DNA from: Ctena decussata
Taxonomy: Eukaryota > Mollusca > Bivalvia > Lucinida > Lucinidae
Reading direction: 5' to 3'
Length of the DNA: 64,000 bases
NCBI GenBank assembly: GCA_963989385.1
Contig: OZ022510.1
Span: 34,167,448 to 34,231,447 of the forward strand
This document shows, piece by piece, positions 59,501 through 64,000 of this stretch (position 1 is its first letter; each line of letters opens with the position of its first letter). The notes below the pieces were generated by a model. That model saw only the letters and a program-made list of their open reading frames with translations, ran no database searches and was not told the DNA's origin. The translations under genes and the position numbers were made by a program.

Positions 59501-60606
59501 TATTTGAAATTAATGTTTGGGTATCAAAACATTAATTCCAAATATTAAGGGCGTATGATTGTACCGCCATATGTTCCGACCTCTGACAACGGGAGACAAC
59601 ATTATGTTAATTCCTATTTGTTTTCATGGGCGATGAAACCCTACCAACCAAAAAAAAAATGTTCTGTACTGAAAAGAAATATTTACTCCAACGTGAGCAA
59701 ATTCTTTCCCAGTAGAGTTTACTTATGTTCAGAATGGAGTTAGAATGCAAGTTGCACAGAGTGTACTCATTTACCGTAATATACTAGTCAAAAGTTCTAA
59801 TCGCCCACTTCCGTTTTATTCATTTTCTTTAAAACCCCAAATAACTTTACAGTTCTGCTTCACATCTCAAAATAAGCAGATGTATCAGTCAACTTAGTAA
59901 AAAGCTTTCAAAAATTCTTATCATTACACCCAGGATACATGTACGTCGATGAACACAAGTACCCAGTTTTTTTCTAAAATTCACAAAAATCAGCATTTCA
60001 TCACATGTAGTGAAAAATCAACTTTTGAAATATTCAATTAGCGCAAGCAAAGCCATTTAATTACCATAGCAAATGGCTAAAGAAACAGATTTATGCAGAA
60101 ATGAACACTCAAAATATTAAAACTTACCCCACCAATCAAAGCAAATTCTTATTACTTTGAAAATGGGGCTATCTGTTTTTATCTGTGCCTCCTGGATACA
60201 GTATAATGAATTATCCTGTAATTTCTTTTACTAAACCTTTTAGTGGAATGGTCTATTGTCATATTTGCCTTTCTGTAGCTGCAAACTGAACTGTGAGATT
60301 GCTGATGGCATTGAGGAAATATGTCTGAAACTAAGTTGCCGGTTAGAACTTTTTGATAGTATATAATAAAGGCACTGTGCTTTACCTTTGAAAAAGCAGC
60401 ATGTGGGAATTCCTCGAATTTCAGAACTGTTTCTTCACCCGGGCGATCGTTGAGTTGGCCACGTAGAATTCTAGCGGCAGTGACAGTTGACACACCCATC
60501 CCGTCTCCAACGAATAGAATAACATTTTTGGCTATTTTGTTGTTTTCCTTGTATTGCAGCTTTCTGTTGATGTAGCCCTTTGCTATGTTGTGCCAGTACT
60601 GTTTAT
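33998..60606 (-). CDS. ALP: Alkaline phosphatase, gene 2 (lacks signal-peptide exon, 9 exons)
   Basis: Exons in transcription order: 60606-60386, 58260-58080, 57206-57043, 55463-55356, 54677-54575, 51594-51448, 49868-49677, 35655-35536, 34287-33998. They join into 508 residues with GT-AG throughout. Metal and active-site residues: Asp35 in VGDGMG, Ser85 in PDSAGTAT, His148 in THATPA, Arg161, Glu308, Asp313, His317, Asp354, His355, His357, His431. The family loop IDHGHH reads IDVAHH here, so two residues beside a metal ligand differ. The tail [17 protein letters not shown] after Asn/Ala/Gly/Ser residues is a good GPI-anchor signal, implying a cell-surface enzyme. Only the ~25-35 residue leader is missing. 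The 14-kb intron 35656-49676 holds three LINE relics. A paralogue of gene 1, with which it converges. Confidence 0.94.
34354..34529. mobile_element. Family C palindromic element with internal repeat
   Basis: GAGGTTATGAAACTTGAG to CAAGTTATATAACCTC. The GCTCAGAAGCAGCCAAT arm is partly duplicated around 34440-34480. Lies in the last intron of gene 2. Confidence 0.75.
34921..35393. mobile_element. Family F MITE, one full and one half copy
   Basis: Full copy 34921-35135 between ACAGTTGACTCTCGTATCTC and GACATATCGAGAGTTGGC. A second right half at about 35273-35393 ends GATATCGAGAGTTGACTC. Each has a central hairpin GTAAATTTTCT / AGAAAATTTAC. Related to 58361-58565. A family A fragment sits between the two. 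Confidence 0.7.
35159..35236. mobile_element. Family A element, right arm only
   Basis: GGTGGATGCCCAGGCTGATC to TCGTGTCGCGGCTCA, lying between family F pieces. Confidence 0.8.
35536..35655 (-). CDS. ALP: Gene 2 exon, [12 protein letters not shown] block
   Basis: Residues 374-412 with split codons at both ends (Gly373, Ser413). Contains [17 protein letters not shown]. Acceptor TTATACAG, donor GTAAGT on the - strand. One codon shorter than gene 1. Confidence 0.94.
35895..36330 (-). repeat. Dispersed repeat, inverted partner of 48303-48645
   Basis: Over about 340 bp the reverse complement is roughly 90% identical to 48303-48645. The - strand keeps a 71-codon frame ([20 protein letters not shown] onward) that contains stops in the other copy, so a coding role is doubtful. 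Confidence 0.7.
36590..37140 (+). pseudogene. LINE ORF2 3' relic (CR1-like)
   Basis: Reads [20 protein letters not shown] then TVWDP, the usual start of the post-RT region. After a frame break comes [20 protein letters not shown] and, further on, [18 protein letters not shown] and [11 protein letters not shown]. Stops and shifts make it inactive. In the big gene 2 intron. Confidence 0.7.
37141..37779. other. Gene 2 intron stretch, nothing recognised
   Basis: May include 3' UTR of the LINE relic; no exon or repeat identified. Confidence 0.4.
37780..38060 (+). pseudogene. Second LINE ORF2 C-terminal relic
   Basis: The frame [20 protein letters not shown] and [18 protein letters not shown] resembles the last ~40 residues of CR1-like ORF2 proteins. 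Upstream stops show decay. Confidence 0.55.
38554..39579 (+). CDS. LINE ORF1, RNA-binding coiled-coil protein
   Basis: 341 residues from the ATG of [11 protein letters not shown]; the frame is open upstream to 38416 with a basic stretch ([11 protein letters not shown]) that may be part of it. A Ser/Thr/Pro-rich head is followed by a coiled coil (roughly 65-165; [20 protein letters not shown]), then an L1-ORF1-like half with [19 protein letters not shown] and [15 protein letters not shown], and a C-terminal basic domain. Such proteins coat LINE RNA and form trimers. It ends in a TAG that is in frame with ORF2. Confidence 0.8.
   Translation: MSGAKNKEKAGHTTANASSTGTTSISQPTPIFPSANPFMSTTGVFNPPTITQNPWMNDFSQKLEFIMSKLATLDTIVAKQNDVLLRLGQIETSLEKHSKDISDLKSSQNNNTQATNVNKQSIVRVQGECKKLADENKVLKTENSSLKEEVVDLQCRSMRENLLFMGIPEENTNFHQWSSQTASAQPPMQTSQETDMDSTTENTEPTAQTAQKSYAEAITIEENCKAKVYEFCKAVLKIPDPESKFDIDVAHRIGKRQVGKIRPIVAKFVKREHKDTIKQIAQKCNLRNSPFNVAEQLPKVVQERRKSLIPKMVQFRSEGKRATLTRDKLFVDGVEYKDPAQ
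39580..43014 (+). pseudogene. LINE ORF2 endonuclease-reverse transcriptase, broken by four shifts
   Basis: Continues in the ORF1 frame after its [23 protein letters not shown], then [16 protein letters not shown] (endonuclease). Frame changes occur near 40165, at a T run near 40982, near 41515 and near 41680. Later pieces carry [47 protein letters not shown] (catalytic Asp), [13 protein letters not shown] and FADDTVLF (catalytic Asp pair, about 41822), then a C-terminal [20 protein letters not shown] knuckle. All usual domains are present but the product cannot be made as one chain. Confidence 0.88.
43231..44371. other. Gene 2 intron stretch with one dispersed repeat
   Basis: 43400-43665 contains GCCAGCAGCTGACAACTGCC and repeat-like GGTAGGTACGGTCAG-type sequence seen widely in mollusc DNA by recollection; the rest shows nothing. 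Confidence 0.35.
44372..44640. repeat. Degenerate tandem repeat, unit about 95-105 bp
   Basis: Three units with related blocks: CCCTACGCCTGTTCAGTGTA (44372), CCCTGCCGTGACCTAGGCAA (about 44477) and CGCCTTACACCTAAGCAATA (about 44569), each followed by an A-rich stretch and a GGCACT/ACTTGAT block. Confidence 0.5.
44650..44880. repeat. Dispersed repeat starting TTGGTTTTGGGTTTAACG
   Basis: TTGGTTTTGGGTTTAACGGC then GTATTTCAGTCTATATCGGG, a form I recall as a common mollusc repeat. It also has a small GGGCAAGGGCCTAC-type inverted segment. Identity to a named family was not checked. Confidence 0.4.
44881..46159. other. Gene 2 intron stretch, nothing recognised
   Basis: AT-rich to about 45900, then GC-richer. 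Short frames on both strands without motifs. Confidence 0.4.
46160..46290 (+). repeat. Dispersed repeat with a conserved short reading frame, copy 2
   Basis: Encodes [18 protein letters not shown] and [11 protein letters not shown], almost the same as 18303-18404 on the other strand. Confidence 0.5.
46340..46415 (+). repeat. G-rich low-complexity tract
   Basis: GGGTGGGGTGGGGG-type sequence ending in a run of G; able in principle to form G-quadruplexes. Confidence 0.7.
46416..47040. other. Gene 2 intron stretch
   Basis: A GA tract at 46915-46937 and T-rich 46950-46990; otherwise nothing. Confidence 0.4.
47041..47110 (-). repeat. Diverged copy 3 of the short reading-frame repeat
   Basis: The - strand reads [20 protein letters not shown] then HCLSFYF, matching the order F-P-x-x-x-x-G-x-x-x-D-L-I-x-x-x-P of the other two copies. 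Confidence 0.45.
47446..47543 (+). repeat. (TCTC)n and (CA)n microsatellites
   Basis: A CTCTCTGTCT-type tract to 47490 followed by about 26 CA units. Confidence 0.95.
47800..47880 (+). repeat. GGTTTGGGG-rich low-complexity tract
   Basis: GGTTTGGGG or close variants occur about six times in 80 bp; potential G-quadruplex sequence. Confidence 0.65.
48303..48645 (+). repeat. Dispersed repeat, inverted partner of 35895-36330
   Basis: Carries GGTTTCTCAGAAAACAGATT, AACCGCTACGTATATTGG and TTCGTGGTGGGTGGGGT in the order seen on the - strand at 36240-35900. The frame is broken here. Confidence 0.7.
48701..48938. mobile_element. Family A inverted-repeat element, full length
   Basis: TGAGCCGCGACACGAG to TCGCGTCGCGGCTCA, both arms nearly complete. 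One of the best-preserved copies. Confidence 0.88.
48939..49676. other. Gene 2 intron stretch
   Basis: A small ACGTCGATGC / GCATCGACGT hairpin near 49286-49320. No exon. Confidence 0.4.
49677..49868 (-). CDS. ALP: Gene 2 exon with altered DVAHH loop and TADHSH
   Basis: Residues 310-372 with split Gly on both sides. [14 protein letters not shown] keeps ligands Asp313 and His317 but replaces the usual His-Gly between them with Val-Ala. TADHSH at 352-357. 192 bp as in gene 1. Acceptor TTACCAG, donor GTAAGT. Confidence 0.96.
49869..51447 (-). other. Gene 2 intron
   Basis: A 20-base C run at 50408-50427; no exon or mobile element recognised in the rest. Confidence 0.6.
51448..51594 (-). CDS. ALP: Gene 2 exon ending in the metal-ligand Glu
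   Basis: [18 protein letters not shown] onward to FFLYVE, residues 261-308; Glu308 is a ligand. Acceptor CATCTGCAG, donor GTACGT. Confidence 0.95.
51617..52155 (+). repeat. 540-bp direct repeat, copy 1
   Basis: Matches 59780-60315 in the same orientation. Shared strings include GAAACAGATTTATGCAGAAA, AAACTTACCCCACCA, CTTTTAGTGG and GAACTGTGAGATTG. It ends where a Helitron-like element begins. Confidence 0.75.
52159..53331 (-). mobile_element. Helitron-like element with ~163-196 bp core repeats
   Basis: Subterminal repeats at the two ends: CAGCATAGCTCGCCTGAA near the left, and AGCTCTTCCTGAAC, then TTCAGGCGAGC at the right. The left end has hairpin GCTGTC/GACAGC. Inside, GACCTTGACATCAAGGTC-type units start near 52364, 52560, 52723, 52901 and 53081. 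A GACGCG microsatellite lies at 53232-53275. Same architecture as 12341-13698 but unrelated sequence. Confidence 0.6.
53332..53959 (-). other. Gene 2 intron stretch
   Basis: An 83-codon frame at 53500 shows no motif. Nothing else recognised. Confidence 0.4.
53960..54290 (+). mobile_element. SINE-like family K, split by a palindromic element
   Basis: Head AAAGTAGTTAGAGCGACTCG and B-box CAGGTTCAAACC, then, after the palindrome at 54043-54171, GGACTTGGCCACC, CAGCAGTAAACGGGTACC and GAATCAGGGGGGGATAA. Related to 33311-33480. Confidence 0.55.
54043..54171. mobile_element. Family C palindromic element inside a SINE
   Basis: GAGGTAATAAAACTTGAG through TGGCTGCTTCCGAGCACATG to CTCAAACTTTATC. Together the arms make one hairpin. 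Confidence 0.75.
54575..54677 (-). CDS. ALP: Gene 2 exon, [10 protein letters not shown] block
   Basis: Residues 226-259 plus one base, [18 protein letters not shown] onward. 103 bp. Acceptor TTTACAG, donor GTATAT. Confidence 0.94.
54678..55355 (-). other. Gene 2 intron
   Basis: Phase-0 intron; nothing recognised. Confidence 0.6.
55356..55463 (-). CDS. ALP: Gene 2 exon, [10 protein letters not shown] block
   Basis: 36 codons, residues 190-225, [20 protein letters not shown] onward. 108 bp as in gene 1. Acceptor GTGTTAG, donor GTAAAA. Confidence 0.95.
55711..55877. mobile_element. Family A element, right end deleted
   Basis: AGCCTCGACACGATAAAACC through the centre to CTGATCAGACTAGGCGG. Then an 18-bp segment GGGGAGATGGTCTTTACA is tandemly doubled at the break (55875-55910). 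Confidence 0.75.
55878..56552. other. Gene 2 intron stretch
   Basis: No exon or repeat recognised beyond the 18-bp doublet at the start. Confidence 0.4.
56553..56790. mobile_element. Family A inverted-repeat element, full length
   Basis: TGAGCCGCGACACAAC to CTCGCGTCGCGGCTCA, flanked on both sides by ATATG/CATAT-like sequence. Very well preserved. Confidence 0.88.
57043..57206 (-). CDS. ALP: Gene 2 exon with THATPA and substrate Arg
   Basis: Completes Gly135, residues 136-189 ([20 protein letters not shown] onward). His148 and Arg161 conserved. Acceptor CATTTTAG, donor GTGAAT. Confidence 0.94.
57207..58079 (-). other. Gene 2 intron
   Basis: Contains a short palindrome at 57389-57437 (AAACAGCGTAGATCC / GGGTCTATACTGTTT) related to the core of the 1337-1401 repeat. 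No exon. Confidence 0.55.
58080..58260 (-). CDS. ALP: Gene 2 exon with the catalytic serine
   Basis: Residues 75-134 plus one base, [19 protein letters not shown] onward to [10 protein letters not shown]. Ser85 is the nucleophile. Acceptor ATATTTCAG, donor GTAAAT. Confidence 0.95.
58361..58565. mobile_element. Family F MITE
   Basis: CTACAGTCAACTC at the left is exactly reversed as GAGTTGACTGTAG at the right, with GATATCTC repeats and a central TTAAATTTTCTGG / CCAGAAAATTTA hairpin. Lies 100 bp upstream of a gene 2 exon. Confidence 0.8.
58566..59091. other. Gene 2 intron stretch
   Basis: Nothing recognised. Confidence 0.4.
59092..59329. mobile_element. Family A inverted-repeat element, full length
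   Basis: TGAGCCGCGACACGAC to CTCGTGTCGCGGCTCA, with nearly uninterrupted arms. Confidence 0.88.
59330..59779. other. Gene 2 intron stretch
   Basis: A short inverted pair near 59505-59545 (AAATTAATGTTTGG / CCAAATATTAAGG-like). No exon. Confidence 0.4.
59780..60315 (+). repeat. 540-bp direct repeat, copy 2
   Basis: Partner of 51617-52155 at an offset of about 8.16 kb; roughly three-quarters identical by eye. Ends 70 bp before the gene 2 exon at 60386. Confidence 0.75.
60386..60606 (-). CDS. ALP: Gene 2 first visible exon, with metal-ligand Asp
   Basis: Residues 1-74. [18 protein letters not shown] is typical of the mature N-terminus, then [18 protein letters not shown] (Asp35 ligand) and [12 protein letters not shown]. 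Acceptor TTCTACAAG is inferred (two nearby AGs possible); donor GTAAAG. Confidence 0.92.
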
Positions 60607-61029
60607 CTTGTAGAAGGAATAAACAAAAATAATTGCATTTATCTTTGCATTGAAAATAATAGTATTAAATGAATACACAAATAGTTCTTTGTCACTTTGT
60701 GAAAGCATCTTTAACGCACACTTTGAATTAATTTTAACAGTGAAATTATTTGTTCATTAATTTAATTGCTTATTCATCTGGGAGAAAACTCGTTACGGTG
60801 TCAAATCGATAACTCTATACTACATGTACCTGTAAATTTTAGCCCTTGGCCACAATGAAATTGCTTCCCTTTACAGTGTCTTAATGTTCAATAGAGAGAG
60901 CTCAGAAAATTTTCGACCAAGTTTCGAATCAATAGTTAGCAACATTAGGCGTTCAGGGAAGAAATCTCCCATTTAGCTATGTATGTAAACATGCATCATT
61001 GTAATCAGTGGAATAACAACTTTCAGCTC
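60607..61029. other. Gene 2 first intron, partial
   Basis: No signal-peptide exon was recognised on the - strand here or to the window end. Confidence 0.5.
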
Positions 61030-62650
61030 GTACGATTGTCTTCGTGGTCAGAGCAAAACGATAAATTAATAGACGAACAAAATGGTTTTAGAAAAGGTAG
61101 CAGTACTACCGACCATATTTTATTCTTAACTAGTATTATTGATACCATAAAAAAGTTTAAGAAGTCCACGTTTTGTGCTTTTATTGATTTTAAGAAAAGC
61201 TTATGATATTTTTATGGAAACGACCCTCTAATATTGGCATTTCTGCTAAAATGTTAACAGCAACTAAGTCACTATATTTGTCTGTTAGGTCTTGTGTCAG
61301 GGTAAATTCTTATAAGACGGATTGGTTTGGTGTACAGTGCGGTCTCCGTCAAGGCTGTGTACTGACTCCATTATTGTTTAATTTATTTATAAATGACCTA
61401 GCTGTCTACCTTAAGTCCCTTGATTTAGGAATTAGCTTAGGTGATGAAAAAATCAGTGCAATGTTATATGCTGATGATATCGTTCTATTGGCTAAATCTT
61501 CTGATGAACTGCAACTGTTGATAAATGTTTTATATGACTGGTGTGGTCGAAATGATATGCCTGTCAATACTGTTAAAAGTAATGTTATACACTTTCGGCC
61601 AAACTCTGTATCAAGAACGGATGTGGTTTTTTCTTTTGGTAATGACATTGTTGATGTGATACATGTAGATAGATATATATACATATTTAGGCGTTGTCTA
61701 AAATGAACATTTAGATTATATTATAATGGCTAAATGTGTTGCTCCGAGCGCCAGTCGAGCTTTAGGCTTACTCATTGTCAAATGTAAAAATATTGGTGGT
61801 GTCCCTTATGATGTTTTTACAAAATTGTACGATTCTGTTGTATGGCCTGTTATTAGTTATAGTGCTCCGATATGGGGATTTCGTTCGTACTCCTGCATAG
61901 ACGCTGTACATAATAGAGCTATGCGGTTCTATTTAGGCGTAGGGAAATACACACCAAATGATGCTATCGCCGGCGAAATGGGCTGGAAGCCGGCTATTGT
62001 GCGCCAATGGAAAAGTGTCGGCTTATATTGGTCAAAATTGTCCACCATGAATAATGATAGGTTAAATAAACGGGTGGCTCTCTGGGCATCATTAAAATCG
62101 GGTAGATCTTGCAAACACTGGATATATTCTGTGTCAGACTTTTTAAATGGGAACGATTTGACACAGTATACTAATATTTCAGAAAGCATTCCTCCACCTT
62201 CTACTTTTATCAGCAATGTTGAAAATATGATATTCGAAAAATTCTTGACAAACTGGAATAGTAGAATTAATTCCCATATAGGTACCTCCGGCAAAGGCCG
62301 TAATAAGTCACGCCTGTACAAGCTTGTGAAAACTAATTTTAATGTTGAACAATATTGCAAAATAATAATGCCACCCAGCCATAGAGCAGCTTTCAGCAAT
62401 TTTCGGTGTGGTGTAGCACCTATTAGAATCGAAACTGGTCGCTACGAAGGTTTAGCAGAAGATTTGCGTTTATGTCTCGTTTTGCAGTATTTTAGAAACC
62501 GAAGTGCATGTGATACTGAAATGTCGTATATATGACGATCTTAGAGAGACACTTTTTATGAAGGCTCAAGATTGCGCACCCCACTTTAATTCAATGTCAG
62601 ATGATGATAAGTTTGTATTTTAATTTTCCAATCCTGAGTTGGTATGTGTT
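61030..62650 (+). pseudogene. LINE ORF2 relic, 5'-truncated
   Basis: Begins within the reverse transcriptase: DEQNGFRKGSSTTDHILFL, CAFIDFKK (catalytic Asp), a shift near 61200, CGLRQGCVLTPLLFNLFIND and YADDIVLLAKS (catalytic pair, about 61470). After another shift near 61690, LYDSVVWPVISYSAPIWGF and FSNFRCGVAPIRIETGRYEG follow. A last shift near 62490 leads to LETEVHVILKCRIYDDLRET. At least three breaks, so inactive. It lies in the first visible intron of gene 2, antisense to it. Confidence 0.82.
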
Positions 62651-63091
62651 TGTGCCTAAACCTGCGCTGCAATACTTCAAAGAAAGCAACTTTTAACATG
62701 CAAATAATGTCTTATTGTCGTAATAACGATGTTTTATAATTCCATTTCTTAAAACTAATGTTTTACACTTAGTCTACATTTATCTTAAATTTGTATCAAT
62801 ATTTCTGTTTAACGTTGCTCAGTATTCAATTGTAAGGAGGTGGGTATTATACATCCGCCTGGCACATATGGACCCCCGTATGCTCTTGGCACATGATTCT
62901 GTGAGATACGGGTGTGGTACGTGGAGTAGTATGCCTATATGACATTCCAGTACCAGTTCCACGGTGAGTCAGTACATGATTACTCACGGGATCGGTCTTC
63001 TGGTCCACTTGTGTGTTTGGTGGATGTACTTTATATGGTATTGGTAAGACTACTTCCTTGTTTAGTTGAAATTTCCTGTAAAAATGCTAGT
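62651..63091. other. Likely LINE 3' region or intron
   Basis: Non-coding; GGAGGTGGGTATTATACATC and GGACCCCCGTATGC look like element 3' UTR, but no end was found. Confidence 0.3.
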
Positions 63092-63137
63092 CATTTATTT
63101 ATTTATTTATTTATCTATTTATTCATTTATTTATCTA
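63092..63137 (+). repeat. (TTTA)n microsatellite
   Basis: About eleven TTTA units with two TCTA variants. Confidence 0.9.
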
Positions 63138-64000
63138 GTTTGATCCTAAACATATTGAAGACTATAAGGTTATGTTTAGATTTGCTCTGGGTCGGATATG
63201 CCGTGTTTGTTGTCATGGTGGTTCCGGGGGCAAAAGACATGCTGTCTGGACATTGGTTGCGCCACATGGTCTTTTGCCCTCCCTTATTCGATTATGAATG
63301 TGACTGGCACACAATATGTTTACATCTTCAACGTATGGTGTATATATATGATGTGCTTTATGATTGCTCTGAGTCGGCTGTGCCTTGACGGTGTCGACAT
63401 GACGGATCCGGCGGGCTGGGGACCGTGGTTCTGGTAAATGATCTTTCCCGCCAGCCGGATTCAGTTTTGTGACCTGGTAAGGGATGCAGCCGGCACAGAG
63501 CACGCTCATATTTTTTTGATCGGAGTGTGTTTATAAATAGTAGGCGTAAATAGTTTCTATTTATTGTCTTAATTCGTCTCTCATAGTTCATATTTGAACG
63601 GCAATTTTACTTTTTAGATAGATATACATGTAGAAAATGTATGATTATATGTATGTAGAATTGGTGAGACGTCAATAAACTAATAAATCCTGAAATCCTT
63701 ACGTTATAATAGATTCGCAAATGTTAATTTATATATGTTATTTAGGTCCAGAAACGAAGATTCGCGTAATTTGAATAAATTGTGTTAAGAAACTTATGGT
63801 TTATAGAAAGAAATTATGGTCTCTGATGAAAGAAACTTCTCAATGACGCATTTATATAATTTTTATACCAGATTTAAAACTTGAGATGCTCTTTCATGCT
63901 AGACGTTATAATTTAATGTCGGAAAATATATAGAGTAAGAAAACGAAATTTATTTATGAGCTTAATACATTTCCCTATTAAACGGAGAACCCAAAACAGG
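63138..64000. other. Window end, no gene supported
   Basis: An imperfect palindrome GGATCCGGCGGGCTGGG / CCGCCAGCCGGATTC lies at 63405-63462. The frames here show no motif. AT-rich to the end. Confidence 0.4.

Noticed and set aside
60179..60499. 106-codon - strand frame as a gene
   Set aside because: Its N-terminal part is the gene 2 exon 60606-60386; the remainder reads past the splice donor into the intron.

Overview
The window is eukaryotic and almost certainly from a bivalve mollusc. The coding sequence is broken by GT-AG introns, the DNA is AT-rich, and introns and intergenic DNA are packed with inverted-repeat elements, tRNA-derived SINEs, non-LTR retrotransposons and Helitron-like elements with a CCGT microsatellite plus ~166-bp core repeats. 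That last element type resembles the 'pearl'-type repeats described in bivalves. The species assignment is inference.

The only host genes I can support are two alkaline phosphatase paralogues arranged tail to tail. Gene 1 runs on the + strand with eight exons between 9125 and 20966. Gene 2 runs on the - strand with nine exons between 60606 and 33998. Intron positions and phases match exon for exon. Gene 2 lacks only its signal-peptide exon, which must lie in 60607-64000 or beyond. Gene 1 also lacks the exon carrying the first metal-ligand Asp, and I could not find it in 1-9124. A decayed fragment of a third copy of the terminal exon lies between the genes at about 30330-30407 on the - strand.

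Layout: 1-9124 holds only repeats, including an old direct duplication (1275-2503 and 5030-5892) and a TTAA-flanked element (3178-4079) filled with an ACGG/ACGA motif spaced every 10-11 bp. 9125-20966 is gene 1, with repeats in every larger intron. 20967-33997 is intergenic. Its centrepiece is a palindromic TTAA-flanked element (24374-30282) interrupted by an L1/Tx1-like LINE with a long open endonuclease-reverse transcriptase frame and an 11-bp target-site duplication. 33998-60606 is gene 2. Its 14-kb seventh numbered intron holds a second, frameshifted LINE (about 38340-43230) whose ORF1 and ORF2 are in one frame separated by a single TAG. 60961 to the end holds a third, broken LINE and low-complexity DNA.

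The two enzymes are predicted to be secreted or GPI-anchored phosphomonoesterases using two Zn and one Mg. Both keep the catalytic Ser and the ligands visible in their exons, but gene 2 has an altered loop next to a metal site. I found no RNA gene, CRISPR array or prokaryotic feature. A 200-240 bp inverted-repeat family (called family A below) recurs 17 times. No clear new biological system was found; the strongest leads are the helically phased motif array, the in-frame TAG between LINE ORFs, and the altered active-site loop of gene 2.
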